Assembly: GCF_003315175.1 (NCBI RefSeq) | Contig: NZ_QNRQ01000003.1 | Coordinates: 310,001-374,000 of the forward strand | DNA length: 64,000 bases | Origin: Eoetvoesiella caeni | GTDB lineage: Bacteria; Pseudomonadota; Gammaproteobacteria; Burkholderiales; Burkholderiaceae_B | Direction: 5' to 3' | Part shown: positions 1 to 8,320 of the stretch, piece after piece | Numbering within the stretch: the first letter of the stretch is position 1 | How the letters are laid out: every line of letters begins with the position of its first letter | Made by a program: the position numbers and the translations under genes | Notes under the pieces: model-generated | What the model was told of the DNA's origin: nothing | Database searches by the model: none | Seen by the model: only the letters and a program-made list of their open reading frames with translations

Positions 1-933
1 AGCGTCGCCGTCCTTTTCGCGGTTCGTGTGGTGTTGAGCGGCGCACCCGACAATACACCGCATATTGCGGGAGTGTCGTACATTGCCACCATCCTGCTCA
101 TCATCGCGCTGACCTGGCTGGCCCACCGATGCATCTACGCCGTCAGCGAGACCACGGTCCGGCTCAACCCCTATGACATCGCCGACAACCTGCGCGCTCG
201 GCGCCTTCTAACCCAGACCCGGGTGCTGACCCGCAGCGCCCATGCCATCGTCGCGCTGATAGGACTTTCGTTCGTGCTGCTGAGCCTGCCCGGAGCGCGC
301 CAAATTGGGGCCAGTTTGCTGGCGTCGGCCGGTGTCGCAGGCCTGGTCGCCGGTATTGCCGCCCGCCCGGTTCTGGGCAACTTCATCGCCGGCCTGCAAA
401 TCGCCTTCACCCAGCCCATCCGCATCGACGATGTGCTGATCGTGGAAGGCGAATGGGGACGCGTGGAGGAAATCACCGGCGCCTTCGTCGTCGTACGCGT
501 CTGGGACGAGCGCCGCCTTATCGTGCCGCTGCAATGGTTCATCGAAAACCCCTTCCAGAATTGGACGCACAGCTCGGCTTCTCTCTTGGGCACAGTCTTT
601 CTATGGCTTGATTTCTCAGTGCCGCTGGAGCCTATCCGCCAGGAGTTCGACCGGCTGTGCAAATCGTCCGACGTTTGGGATGGCCGAGTGAAAGTAGTCC
701 AGGTGACCGACACTTCGGACCGCGCCATGCAGGTGCGATTCCTCGTCAGCGCCGGCGACTCCGGCAAGGCGTTCGACCTGCGCTGTTTCCTGCGCGAGAA
801 CCTGATCGCCTATATCGCCACCAACTACCCCGGCGCCCTGCCGCGGCTGCGGGCCGACATCGATGCCGGCGGGCGCGCCGCGCTCGAAGAAGCACGTCCG
901 CAGACCGAACAAGGCAGCAGTCCCGCCCCTTAA
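1..933 (+). CDS. MscS-family mechanosensitive channel, 5' end beyond window
   Basis: The reading frame is open from base 1, so the gene starts left of the window; the GTG at 28 is only the first in-frame start codon available here. The visible part has hydrophobic helices (about residues 15-35 and 72-88 counted from base 28), then a pore-helix-like stretch rich in Gly and Ala followed by the MscS beta domain (GNFIAGLQIAFTQPIRIDDV, then EGEWGRVEEI). This is the family signature of small-conductance mechanosensitive channels, which release solutes under hypo-osmotic shock. Its C-terminus is short and Pro/Ala-rich. It is followed on the same strand by a hydrolase gene. Family assignment is strong; physiological role is inferred. 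Confidence 0.85.
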   Translation, partial: SVAVLFAVRVVLSGAPDNTPHIAGVSYIATILLIIALTWLAHRCIYAVSETTVRLNPYDIADNLRARRLLTQTRVLTRSAHAIVALIGLSFVLLSLPGARQIGASLLASAGVAGLVAGIAARPVLGNFIAGLQIAFTQPIRIDDVLIVEGEWGRVEEITGAFVVVRVWDERRLIVPLQWFIENPFQNWTHSSASLLGTVFLWLDFSVPLEPIRQEFDRLCKSSDVWDGRVKVVQVTDTSDRAMQVRFLVSAGDSGKAFDLRCFLRENLIAYIATNYPGALPRLRADIDAGGRAALEEARPQTEQGSSPAP

Positions 934-1070
934 GGAGAGAGGAGGCCCCCCTTCACGCCTCCATCCAAGCCAGGACGCACGTTCCGGGAGTCCAAGATCC
1001 ATCACGCGCAGCCGCCAATTGGCCTGTAGCTTCCGATGCCGTTGGAGAAAGCGCGTCAAAGGAGCTTCTT

Positions 1071-1946
1071 TTGAAACATTCGCAAATTCCAGTAAAGGGC
1101 GGCAGCATCCATCTTGCAGAGACAGGCCTGGGCCACCAGGCTTGCGTGCTGTTCCTGCATGGCTGGCCGCAGGACTGGTCGGCATGGAGGCGGGTCATGG
1201 AGCTTGCCGGCCGGCACGTGCACGCGCTGGCCGTCGACTTGCCCGGCATCGGCGGTTCCGTAATGCGCAATCCGCCCGTCACAACGCGCGATATCGCCGA
1301 TATGTTGAACAGCATTGCTGCCACTTTGGCGCTCAAAAACCTTGCTATCGTGGGGCACGATATCGGCGGCCAGGTCGCTTACGCCTATCTTGGCCGGCAC
1401 GCAGCCTCGCTTCGGGCGGCGGCTATCATGGACGTCGTCATACCTGGAGTTCCTCCGTGGGAAGACGTGCTTCGCAACCCCGCAATCTGGCATTTTTCCT
1501 TCCACGCCATTCCAGAACTTCCAGAACTGCTTGTTGACGGCAAACAGCGTGCATACTTCAATTTTTTCTATGACGCGCTGGCGCGGCATCCGGACCGCAT
1601 TTTACCGCAAGCCCGCACAGCTTATGCTGCCGCCTACGCCAGCCCCCAGGCCCTGGCAACCGGCTTTGACTGGTATCGCGCCTTTGCCAAGGACGCCGCC
1701 GACAACAAGGCTGCGGTAAACAGCAATGGCTCCATCACTACGCCGCTGCTCTACATCAGAGGTCGTCACGAAGCCGGCGATATCAACAAGTATGTAGCGG
1801 GATTTCGCAGCGCTGGAATTCAGGCTGTCCGCAGCGCAATCATCGACGATTGCGGGCACTTCGCGCCTGAGGAGCAGCCGGACGAGGTGTGCCACACACT
1901 GCTTAGCTTCCTGGAGGAGGTCGGGATGATCCAATGGCAGCGTTGA
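1071..1946 (+). CDS. Alpha/beta hydrolase, epoxide-hydrolase-like
   Basis: A 291-residue alpha/beta-hydrolase fold protein. The oxyanion-hole motif HGWPQDWSAW and the nucleophile elbow GHDIGG carry an Asp nucleophile, as in epoxide hydrolases and haloalkane dehalogenases rather than Ser esterases. The catalytic His is likely in DDCGHFAPEEQP near the C-terminus. I chose the TTG at 1071 because AAAGGAG lies six bases upstream and the preceding in-frame sequence overlaps the channel gene in another frame and looks non-coding. The natural substrate cannot be told from sequence. Confidence 0.8.
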   Translation: MKHSQIPVKGGSIHLAETGLGHQACVLFLHGWPQDWSAWRRVMELAGRHVHALAVDLPGIGGSVMRNPPVTTRDIADMLNSIAATLALKNLAIVGHDIGGQVAYAYLGRHAASLRAAAIMDVVIPGVPPWEDVLRNPAIWHFSFHAIPELPELLVDGKQRAYFNFFYDALARHPDRILPQARTAYAAAYASPQALATGFDWYRAFAKDAADNKAAVNSNGSITTPLLYIRGRHEAGDINKYVAGFRSAGIQAVRSAIIDDCGHFAPEEQPDEVCHTLLSFLEEVGMIQWQR

Positions 1947-2116
1947 CGACATAAGCCCTTTGGTTGTCCACACACCAGCGTGATGAAATCGCCAATGCCA
2001 TTGAACAATCCAGAAGATCGGTTAAATCCGATGTGTCGGAGGACCCCGTAGCACAGGCTTGTAGGCACCGAATTTGCTGCTCGCTTAATTTGCCGACCAA
2101 GCCGGAGCCGTGCAAC

Positions 2117-2761
2117 ATGTCACCTTTTTTTAGCGATCGTGAAGATGCCGGACGGCAATTGGGCGCCGCCATGCCTGTTCACTATCGCGGCCGCGAGGAT
2201 GTGATCGTCCTGGGCCTGCCACGAGGCGGCGTTCCCGTTGCCCGGGAGGTGGTGAAGGCGCTAGATGCCCCGCTGGATGTTCTTGTTGTGCGCAAGCTGG
2301 GCCTCCCCGGCCATCAGGAATACGCCATGGGTGCTATCGCGCCAGGCGGCATTACGATTCTGGATGACTGGGTGGTCAGAAACATGGGCGTGACGCCTGA
2401 GGCCATTGACAGGGTCCGGGATGCGGAACAGGCTGAGCTCGAACGTCGGCAAGAGCGCTACCGCCGCGGCCGCCCTCCCCTTGAACTCGCAGGCAAGACG
2501 GCCATCCTGGTTGACGACGGCCTTGCTACCGGTTCGACGATGCGGGCGGCCGTGGCAGCAGTGCGCCGTTTGGACGCGGCGGCGGTGGTGATTGCCGTGC
2601 CTGTCTCCTCTGCCGAAGCTTGCGAAACACTCGGGCGGCAAGTCGATGAAATCATCTGCCTGTTTACCCCGGACCTGTTTCAGGCAGTCGGAAAGTGGTA
2701 TGCAGCGTTTCCGCAAACCAGTGACGAAGAAGTAAGCAAGATACTCGCCGGCTCTAGCTGA
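2117..2761 (+). CDS. Phosphoribosyltransferase-domain protein
   Basis: A 214-residue protein with the type I PRTase core: LGLPRGGVPVAREV near the N-terminus and the PRPP-binding loop ILVDDGLATGSTMRAAV. Such stand-alone PRTase proteins are often found fused to, or beside, alpha/beta hydrolases, which matches the neighbour upstream. The start at 2117 (MSPFFSDREDAG) is preceded by GGAG at a nine-base distance; the longer upstream frame looks spurious. The base transferred is unknown. The gene ends 59 bp before the left boundary repeat of the integrated element. Confidence 0.8.
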   Translation: MSPFFSDREDAGRQLGAAMPVHYRGREDVIVLGLPRGGVPVAREVVKALDAPLDVLVVRKLGLPGHQEYAMGAIAPGGITILDDWVVRNMGVTPEAIDRVRDAEQAELERRQERYRRGRPPLELAGKTAILVDDGLATGSTMRAAVAAVRRLDAAAVVIAVPVSSAEACETLGRQVDEIICLFTPDLFQAVGKWYAAFPQTSDEEVSKILAGSS

Positions 2762-2819
2762 GAGCGGCTGCCACGAGTTGGTTCAATGCCTATTACCGCA
2801 CTATGCTGTCAAGCGGCAA

Positions 2820-2838
2820 ATCATTCCCACTCTATTGT
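2820..2838. repeat. Left attachment-site repeat (copy of guaA 3' end)
   Basis: ATCATTCCCACTCTAT at 2820-2835 is identical to 27484-27499; with the next three bases it is a 19-bp repeat carrying one mismatch (T/C). Read on the minus strand it encodes T-I-E-W-E-stop, the exact C-terminus of the intact GuaA at the other end. It therefore marks the distal boundary of an element inserted in the 3' end of guaA. Integration in guaA is an established target class for tyrosine integrases. Confidence 0.9.
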
Positions 2839-2905
2839 AAACAAGAGAAAAAACCTATTTTTTTACAGTAACTTGCAATAAAAGAAAGCACCAATACCAC
2901 AAAAA

Positions 2906-2913
2906 ATACCATG
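2906..2913 (+). promoter_or_regulatory. Possible integrase arm-type site, left end
   Basis: ATACCATG lies in an AT-rich stretch 70 bp inside the left attachment repeat. The same octamer occurs twice near the other end (27203-27210 and 27273-27280), and once inverted at 27300-27307. This arrangement resembles integrase arm-binding sites, but it is inferred only from recurrence and position. Confidence 0.35.
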
Positions 2914-2919
2914 CTCTGT

Positions 2920-3147
2920 TTATCCGACTGAAAACTGCTTGCCCTGCCGGCGTTCACGCTCCTGGTCGGCGATCTCGCCCGGCTGCAATGCTAGCTCGGC
3001 ATCGCTCATACCCTCCAGCACGTCACGCAGACGCAGCGTGCAAGCAATGGGCGGCGGCTCGAATACATACCCGGCCGCGATCATCTCGGCCTTCACTTCC
3101 TCGGTGAGGAAAAAGGGTGTGGCTTGGCTGTCTTGGTGCGGCTGCAT
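2920..3147 (-). CDS. Small hypothetical protein (75 aa)
   Basis: Starts MQPHQDSQATPFFL. The ATG at 3147 has a strong Shine-Dalgarno sequence, AGGAGG, ten bases upstream, which decides this start over longer upstream frames. The product is acidic with a charged C-terminus (EIADQERERRQGKQFSVG) and no recognisable domain or membrane segment. It lies at the outer edge of the island beyond gajB, separated by 220 bp. Function unknown. Confidence 0.6.
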   Translation of the reverse strand: MQPHQDSQATPFFLTEEVKAEMIAAGYVFEPPPIACTLRLRDVLEGMSDAELALQPGEIADQERERRQGKQFSVG

Positions 3148-3320
3148 GATGCTCTTTCCTCCTAGCTCACGGCTCGGCAGGCATTGCCGACCGCTGTCAC
3201 AATTCGGGATGCTCGCAGGACTGCGGGTCCAACTATTAAACAGGCTCATGGTAGCGAGCAAAAATCGACCTCGTCGTCAGCTCCTGTGCACACCTACCCA
3301 CAACCGACAGCGGCTAACAA

Positions 3321-3349
3321 CGATCGCGAAGCTTCATGCTTCGGGATCG
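3321..3349 (-). terminator. Hairpin downstream of gajB
   Basis: CGATCGCGAAGC and GCTTCGGGATCG form a 12-bp stem with one mismatch around a five-base loop, 19 bp beyond the gajB stop. There is no clear T-run, so it may be a weak terminator or an mRNA-stabilising hairpin at the end of the defence operon. Confidence 0.35.
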
Positions 3350-3367
3350 GGCACGGTCGATGAATAA

Positions 3368-5227
3368 CTATTGACTCAGTCCTGCTTCTTGAATAAACCG
3401 CGAAGGCGATTGCCTTCGCCGATCACCCCACGGCATCATCCTCGTCAGCGGATAGGATAGATACAGGAGCCTCTTCGACCGAGTCACCGCGACAAACGCG
3501 TTGCGGCGCTCTTCGAGAAGTTCGCGGCCCGCCGAGGAGCGGTAGTCAGGGAATGAACCCTCAGCCATTCCCGCAATGAAAACCACGTCGAACTCCAATC
3601 CCTTTGACGAATGTACCGTCAACAAAGCCACGCCTTCCCGACTAGCCTTCTGCGTTGCTCCGAGAGCCTTGCTGCTCATGAAGCCGGCGATAGTCTGGGT
3701 TGAGGAATCCGAGCGGAGATATTGATCCCACTCCTGCCTGAAAACCTCGACGTCTTCATAGATCGGAAGCTTCTCGTCCTCATCCAACTTGTCGGCATAG
3801 CTTGTTAGAACGGCAAAAGCTGGCATCAAGTCTAGACGTGCCGTATTACGCAAAACACTGGCAACAGCCGCAACAACAGCGGCGGCCCTACCACTGACGC
3901 TGCCTGCCGCGGATGCCATGGAAGCAAGAGCTTTGGCTGCGTCGTTGGTCGCGTCAGGCTCGGAAACCTTCCACTTCTTCGCCAGTGCTGCGAAATGCAA
4001 GCGGTCCCTTGGGTTAGCAACCACGCGCAATGCAAGCTGGAAGTCATCGACCACCTCCGACTCGTTCTCATGGTTGGCAGTCAGACGCTTGTAGAAGGGA
4101 ATAGACCGTTCGCGCAGCTCTTTCTCGATGGCAAGCAAGGCGAAGCGCGTGCGCCCAAGGATCGCGCACTTCGAGGGATCAATGCCCCCTTCCACATCAG
4201 GATGGCCACTGTCAAAGAGAACCTGAATCTGGTCAACGATGCGTTTCGCCTCATCCTCCTCATCGTCGCCCACAATCAACTTGACCAACCCTTGGATGGG
4301 TAATTGTGCTGCGACAAGGTAGTTCGAATCCAGTGAACGAGCCACATCAACGACAGATTTCGACGAGCGAAAGTTTTCGGTCAGGCCAACAAGCTGAGCA
4401 CTGAACTCGGCTTTGAAACGGTCCATGTATTCCGGGCTCGACGTATTGAACCCATAAATAGACTGTTTGGGGTCACCAACCATCATCACGTTTTTGAACG
4501 ACTCCCCGCACAACGCGCAGATCACCGCATATTGGGCTTCGTTAAGGTCCTGCGCTTCATCGATGCAGACAAACTTGTAGAGCCGTTGATAGAACTCGGC
4601 GAGCTTGGGATTGCCGCTCAGCAAGCGGTACGCCAGCAAAAGCAAGTCATCGAAGTCATAGGCGTTGCTCGCTCTCAGTCCGTTGTCATAGGCCTCTAGC
4701 ACGCGGCGCTCCAGATCGTCGTCAATCACCGCGCAGGTAATGGGGTGAGCCTTGACCCACGAGATGCCTTGAAGCCATGCATCGACCCGCTTTCCACGCG
4801 CCTTGGCGTCGCCTTCCTGATCAAGCTCAGCCTCAAGGGCTGGGTCGTCCTTGATCGCGTTGAGCAGGATTTCCTTACGGTCCTTGAACTGCTCGAAGAT
4901 ATTGGGCATGCCTTCGACGCCAACAAGCTTTCCCCGCTCCGTGAGCAAGTCCAGGCAGAAGCTGTGAAGCGTACCTATGAACGCACGCTGCCGGGCATCG
5001 CCCAAGTCAGCCAACCGCTCCCGCATCTCGTCGGCAGCTTTGTTGGTGAAGGTTAAGGCCAGCACGCGGAAATGACCCGGGACGTTGGATAGGAGATACC
5101 GAATGCGCTCGGTGAGAACTCGCGTCTTTCCCGAACCAGGGCCAGCAACAACCAACAATGGCCCATCGACGTGATCAACTACGGCAGCCTGCTGGCTAGA
5201 TAAGCGAATCTCGCGTTCCGTTGTCAT
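3368..5227 (-). CDS. gajB: Gabija GajB, UvrD/Rep-like superfamily 1 helicase
   Basis: A 619-residue SF1A helicase. Motif I is AGPGSGKT (residues 28-35), motif Ia is ALTFTNKAADEM, motif II is CIDEAQD (221-227), motif III is GDPKQSIYGF, and motifs V/VI near the C-terminus are LLTVHSSKGLEFDVVF and AVTRSKRLLYL. GajB partners GajA in Gabija and is thought to sense or process DNA ends and activate the nuclease complex. The ATG overlaps the gajA stop by four bases, implying translational coupling. At 619 residues it is longer than the best-studied GajB (about 500). The OLD nuclease neighbour makes Gabija the clear reading rather than a housekeeping helicase. Confidence 0.9.
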   Translation of the reverse strand: MTTEREIRLSSQQAAVVDHVDGPLLVVAGPGSGKTRVLTERIRYLLSNVPGHFRVLALTFTNKAADEMRERLADLGDARQRAFIGTLHSFCLDLLTERGKLVGVEGMPNIFEQFKDRKEILLNAIKDDPALEAELDQEGDAKARGKRVDAWLQGISWVKAHPITCAVIDDDLERRVLEAYDNGLRASNAYDFDDLLLLAYRLLSGNPKLAEFYQRLYKFVCIDEAQDLNEAQYAVICALCGESFKNVMMVGDPKQSIYGFNTSSPEYMDRFKAEFSAQLVGLTENFRSSKSVVDVARSLDSNYLVAAQLPIQGLVKLIVGDDEEDEAKRIVDQIQVLFDSGHPDVEGGIDPSKCAILGRTRFALLAIEKELRERSIPFYKRLTANHENESEVVDDFQLALRVVANPRDRLHFAALAKKWKVSEPDATNDAAKALASMASAAGSVSGRAAAVVAAVASVLRNTARLDLMPAFAVLTSYADKLDEDEKLPIYEDVEVFRQEWDQYLRSDSSTQTIAGFMSSKALGATQKASREGVALLTVHSSKGLEFDVVFIAGMAEGSFPDYRSSAGRELLEERRNAFVAVTRSKRLLYLSYPLTRMMPWGDRRRQSPSRFIQEAGLSQ

Positions 5228-7098
5228 GATTCCGCACCTCCTTCTTTGGGCAACCCATGAGCCGCTCCTATTATTTTGAACAAGCTGTCGATCGTAGAAG
5301 GGAACCTCCTCAATGGATCAGCAAGTCCCACGATCTGATGCGCCAATGGCTTCGCAAGCCTAGTCTTCTGACCCTTCATAGCATCGGCAGCTGCGCGTTC
5401 ACGACCGCCGTCACTCTTGTAATCTCGGCTTCCCTTATCAGTGCCGTCTTTGAACTTGCCATAGCTAAGCCCGTGATTTTTTGCGATGAACCCATCCAAA
5501 AATGCCGCATCGTCTGATGCAGTATTAAGCGCGGCCTCAATTTCAGCTAGATAGCCTTCAGCAAGGAGCTGAGTCTCAAAATTGTGTCCACCTGGAAGCA
5601 CTACAATGTTCGGCAATTTGGCCGACTCTGGCAGGTTGGCTCTCTTCAACTCGTCTTCGAGGTTCTTCAGCGGCTGAGCTTCGCCATCAGCAATCAAATA
5701 CCAAGGAATATCCAGGCTATTCGCGAGCCATATGAACGGGTAGTAGTTCGTGCCGTTTGCCCTGGCGAAACTGAACCCCAGCTCGTGGATGGACGCACCC
5801 CAGTACGCCTGAGCCCAAATCGGCAAAGCCTGTTCCTCGGTTTGTCCCTCGAAGAGCACCAACGCCCGAGCGAAGAGAATATCCCCGCGAGAATCGATGA
5901 CTGAGTCTTGAACCTTGCGTTTGTCATCTGCCCTGGCCAGCTTTGACACGTCGAGTTTCGACACCACTGTGTCGCCGCCCTTCTTGATGAACAGCCGAAG
6001 ATCCTCCAATTGCGCCTGACCTGCGAAATAGGGCGAATGGGTGCTGACTACACGCTGCCCCGCTATGGCTTTAATGTGACCGAACAGCGAGCGTTGCGCT
6101 TGAGGATGCAAGTGCGACTCAGGCTCTTCTAGGGCAAGGATTGAATGCACCTTATCGCCGCCACTGGTAGCGTGGGCATGCCGCCACGAGACGAACGCAC
6201 GAAAGACCAGAAGCGAAGCGAGGCTGCGAGTGCCCATGCCGTGACGCGCAAGCGGAAACGACTGAGCGCCGGATGTCGAGAAAGAAACGTCCACACCCTT
6301 GGATAAATCGCGCAACTTGCGGGCGACCGGTGCAATGTCGATCCCCGCGCTATCGGCCGAAACCACCTTCTGCAAGTCCGCCAGATTTGTTTTCAAGTGC
6401 TGAAGGATTTCGCTTTTTTCTACAATTGTTTGGTTGATACCTGAGAGGGCCGTTTCGAGGTCGGCCACATCTGCTGCCGACAAACCAAGATCGTCTGTCA
6501 ACCGCCGCCAAAACGAACCCTGCTTGCGAAGGTCGTCGTCGAGATCGCGCTTTGCATCGATGAAATGCAAGGCAATTGGTTCAATCTGGGCCGCACGAAC
6601 CGGTGTGGCCTGGACTGGCGTATCGATCCAGTCCTTAAACTCGCGCCACTCCTTGAGGAAGCTGCGCTCAACGACATACTCTGCCTTCGCACCGCTCCAC
6701 GAGAGACCTGTCCGAATGGGGGCAAACTCATAGAACTCCACTGGATCGAGCGCGATCCCGTTGCCCCACAAGGCTGTCCAGAAACTACCCTCTGGAAACT
6801 TGTCTGTCACTATGCCATCTGCACCTATCGGCCTAATGCGAAGATCAATGATCACCTTGCGCTCTTTGGGCGCGAGCGCCTCGCCGTGGGCGAGCCGCAC
6901 ATCGTCCTGACCAAGAAATTTTCGCCCCGACCCGATGGCCGAGAATATAGCGTCTAGGAAGCTGGTTTTTCCGGCGTTGTTGGCTCCGATAAGTACCGTG
7001 AGATCGCCGAGCTCGACCTCGATATTGGCAAGCGAGCGAAAGTTACTCACCCGAACATCGGTGATTGCAATCTCGCTTTGTGTCGAATAGCTCGTCAT
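5224..7098 (-). CDS. gajA: Gabija GajA, OLD-family ATPase-TOPRIM endonuclease
   Basis: A 624-residue OLD-family protein. The N-terminal ABC-type ATPase has Walker A GANNAGKT (residues 38-45), and Walker B/signature LEEPESHLHP (323-332) followed by STHSPYF. The C-terminal TOPRIM nuclease has the metal-binding Glu in LFEGQTEE (Glu417) and the Asp in YLIADGE (Asp471). GajA nicks DNA when nucleotide pools fall during phage replication and assembles with GajB. It starts 43 bp after the stop of the GIY-YIG gene with its own AGAGGGG ribosome-binding site, so it may be the distal part of the long minus-strand operon. Confidence 0.92.
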   Translation of the reverse strand: MTSYSTQSEIAITDVRVSNFRSLANIEVELGDLTVLIGANNAGKTSFLDAIFSAIGSGRKFLGQDDVRLAHGEALAPKERKVIIDLRIRPIGADGIVTDKFPEGSFWTALWGNGIALDPVEFYEFAPIRTGLSWSGAKAEYVVERSFLKEWREFKDWIDTPVQATPVRAAQIEPIALHFIDAKRDLDDDLRKQGSFWRRLTDDLGLSAADVADLETALSGINQTIVEKSEILQHLKTNLADLQKVVSADSAGIDIAPVARKLRDLSKGVDVSFSTSGAQSFPLARHGMGTRSLASLLVFRAFVSWRHAHATSGGDKVHSILALEEPESHLHPQAQRSLFGHIKAIAGQRVVSTHSPYFAGQAQLEDLRLFIKKGGDTVVSKLDVSKLARADDKRKVQDSVIDSRGDILFARALVLFEGQTEEQALPIWAQAYWGASIHELGFSFARANGTNYYPFIWLANSLDIPWYLIADGEAQPLKNLEDELKRANLPESAKLPNIVVLPGGHNFETQLLAEGYLAEIEAALNTASDDAAFLDGFIAKNHGLSYGKFKDGTDKGSRDYKSDGGRERAAADAMKGQKTRLAKPLAHQIVGLADPLRRFPSTIDSLFKIIGAAHGLPKEGGAES

Positions 7099-7141
7099 AG
7101 TCCCCTCTAAATGTTGTTGCCGATGTATGGACTACTTTTAG

Positions 7142-8320
7142 CTACCGGCTAATCAAGCGAGCAGTCTGCGGCTCATAGATCATTTCCGTAATGGAACCAT
7201 CTCGAATGCGCTGAACCGCCTCGTCGATCACATGGAGCGGCACCAAGAACCACTCCTCCGGCTGGACCGGATGGCCAAAACGGTCGTTTATGGTGATGTT
7301 CAGCCGTGCGGGTGCGAACAGCCGGTGGAACAGGTTTTCCATCCGGCTGCGGTTGATGCCTGCGAGCTTGTAGGTCGCTATCACTTCAACCTTCGCCAAC
7401 AGGTAGGTGGAGTCATGTTCGGCATTGGCGATGCGTGTCTCTACCTTGCCGCCGGTCACACCAATCTTGTGGATGACATCGCGATGCTCGGCCACATAGG
7501 GGTTCTCAGACAGCGAGCGCAACACATAAATAGTGCCACTCTCCAGATCACCCTCTTCCAGGGAGTCGCTAAACAAAGGCCCCATATCTGGATCAGTAAT
7601 TCGACGTGCTGTTTCGTCTTTGTACAAAGCACGGGCTAGGGACAGGCGCAGCAGGTTACTTTCTGTACCGTTCGAGAAAATGACACGCAGCCGAGCATCC
7701 TTCTTGCCTTGTGGCGAGTCGAACTCTTCACCTTCCTCAGCCACATACGCCATTTGTCCGTCCAGGATGAACCAATGACCCACTTCAATCGTTGCGTATT
7801 GCCCGAAAGGCCGAGTCACTCTTAAACCTGAACTCAGATCACTGCGCGCCTGATCAAACAGCTCTTTGAACCCATCAAAGTCTTCGCACGGCTTGCGATC
7901 CGCAATCTCCTCGGCGGCCCGCTTTTCGGCGCTGGTTCGGACATGACGCAAGACCGTTATGTCATCCGCGTCGGCAACACCCGCCAGCTCGGCAGCCAGG
8001 TCATCGATGTCGATGGCGTCATCTGCTGAAGCGGCATCGGTCTGTGCCTCAGCAAGCAAGCTCTGATGGTCCAGCGGCTCCAGCAAGGCACGGCAGTCCG
8101 GGAGTGCGCGTAGACGGTCGAGCCGCACGGCATACAGACGTTCGAATATATCGCGGTCTTCGCCATGCTGCGGCGCACGCCCATGCTGCTCGGTAAAGCG
8201 TTGAATTTCCTCGAAGCCGGCGATGACACGCTCCTCGCTGGCGGAGCGTGCTTTTTTCTTCTCAGGCGGCGCGAACTCGGCCAGTTCTGCTGCCAGGTCA
8301 TCAAGATCGAAGTTACTCAT
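7142..8320 (-). CDS. GIY-YIG-like nuclease protein (T5orf172-type)
   Basis: 392 residues from the ATG at 8320, which has a GGAGGGG site upstream and overlaps the helicase stop by eight bases. The C-terminal third (about 262-375) resembles the T5orf172 branch of GIY-YIG nucleases: IYVLRS, then HKIGVTGGKVETRIA, a conserved Glu in MENLFHRLF, and EEWFLVP. The N-terminal half is unusual: DLDDLAAELAEFA at residues 5-17 is repeated as DIDDLAAELAGVA at 104-116, suggesting two copies of a short helical interaction motif. It is the last gene of the methyltransferase/helicase cluster and probably supplies nicking or cleavage. The nuclease assignment is by motif only. Confidence 0.75.
   Translation of the reverse strand: MSNFDLDDLAAELAEFAPPEKKKARSASEERVIAGFEEIQRFTEQHGRAPQHGEDRDIFERLYAVRLDRLRALPDCRALLEPLDHQSLLAEAQTDAASADDAIDIDDLAAELAGVADADDITVLRHVRTSAEKRAAEEIADRKPCEDFDGFKELFDQARSDLSSGLRVTRPFGQYATIEVGHWFILDGQMAYVAEEGEEFDSPQGKKDARLRVIFSNGTESNLLRLSLARALYKDETARRITDPDMGPLFSDSLEEGDLESGTIYVLRSLSENPYVAEHRDVIHKIGVTGGKVETRIANAEHDSTYLLAKVEVIATYKLAGINRSRMENLFHRLFAPARLNITINDRFGHPVQPEEWFLVPLHVIDEAVQRIRDGSITEMIYEPQTARLISR

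Noticed and set aside
4321-4340. tRNA-like TTCGAATCC segment
   Set aside because: It is inside the gajB coding sequence and no cloverleaf can be built around it; no tRNA was found in the window.
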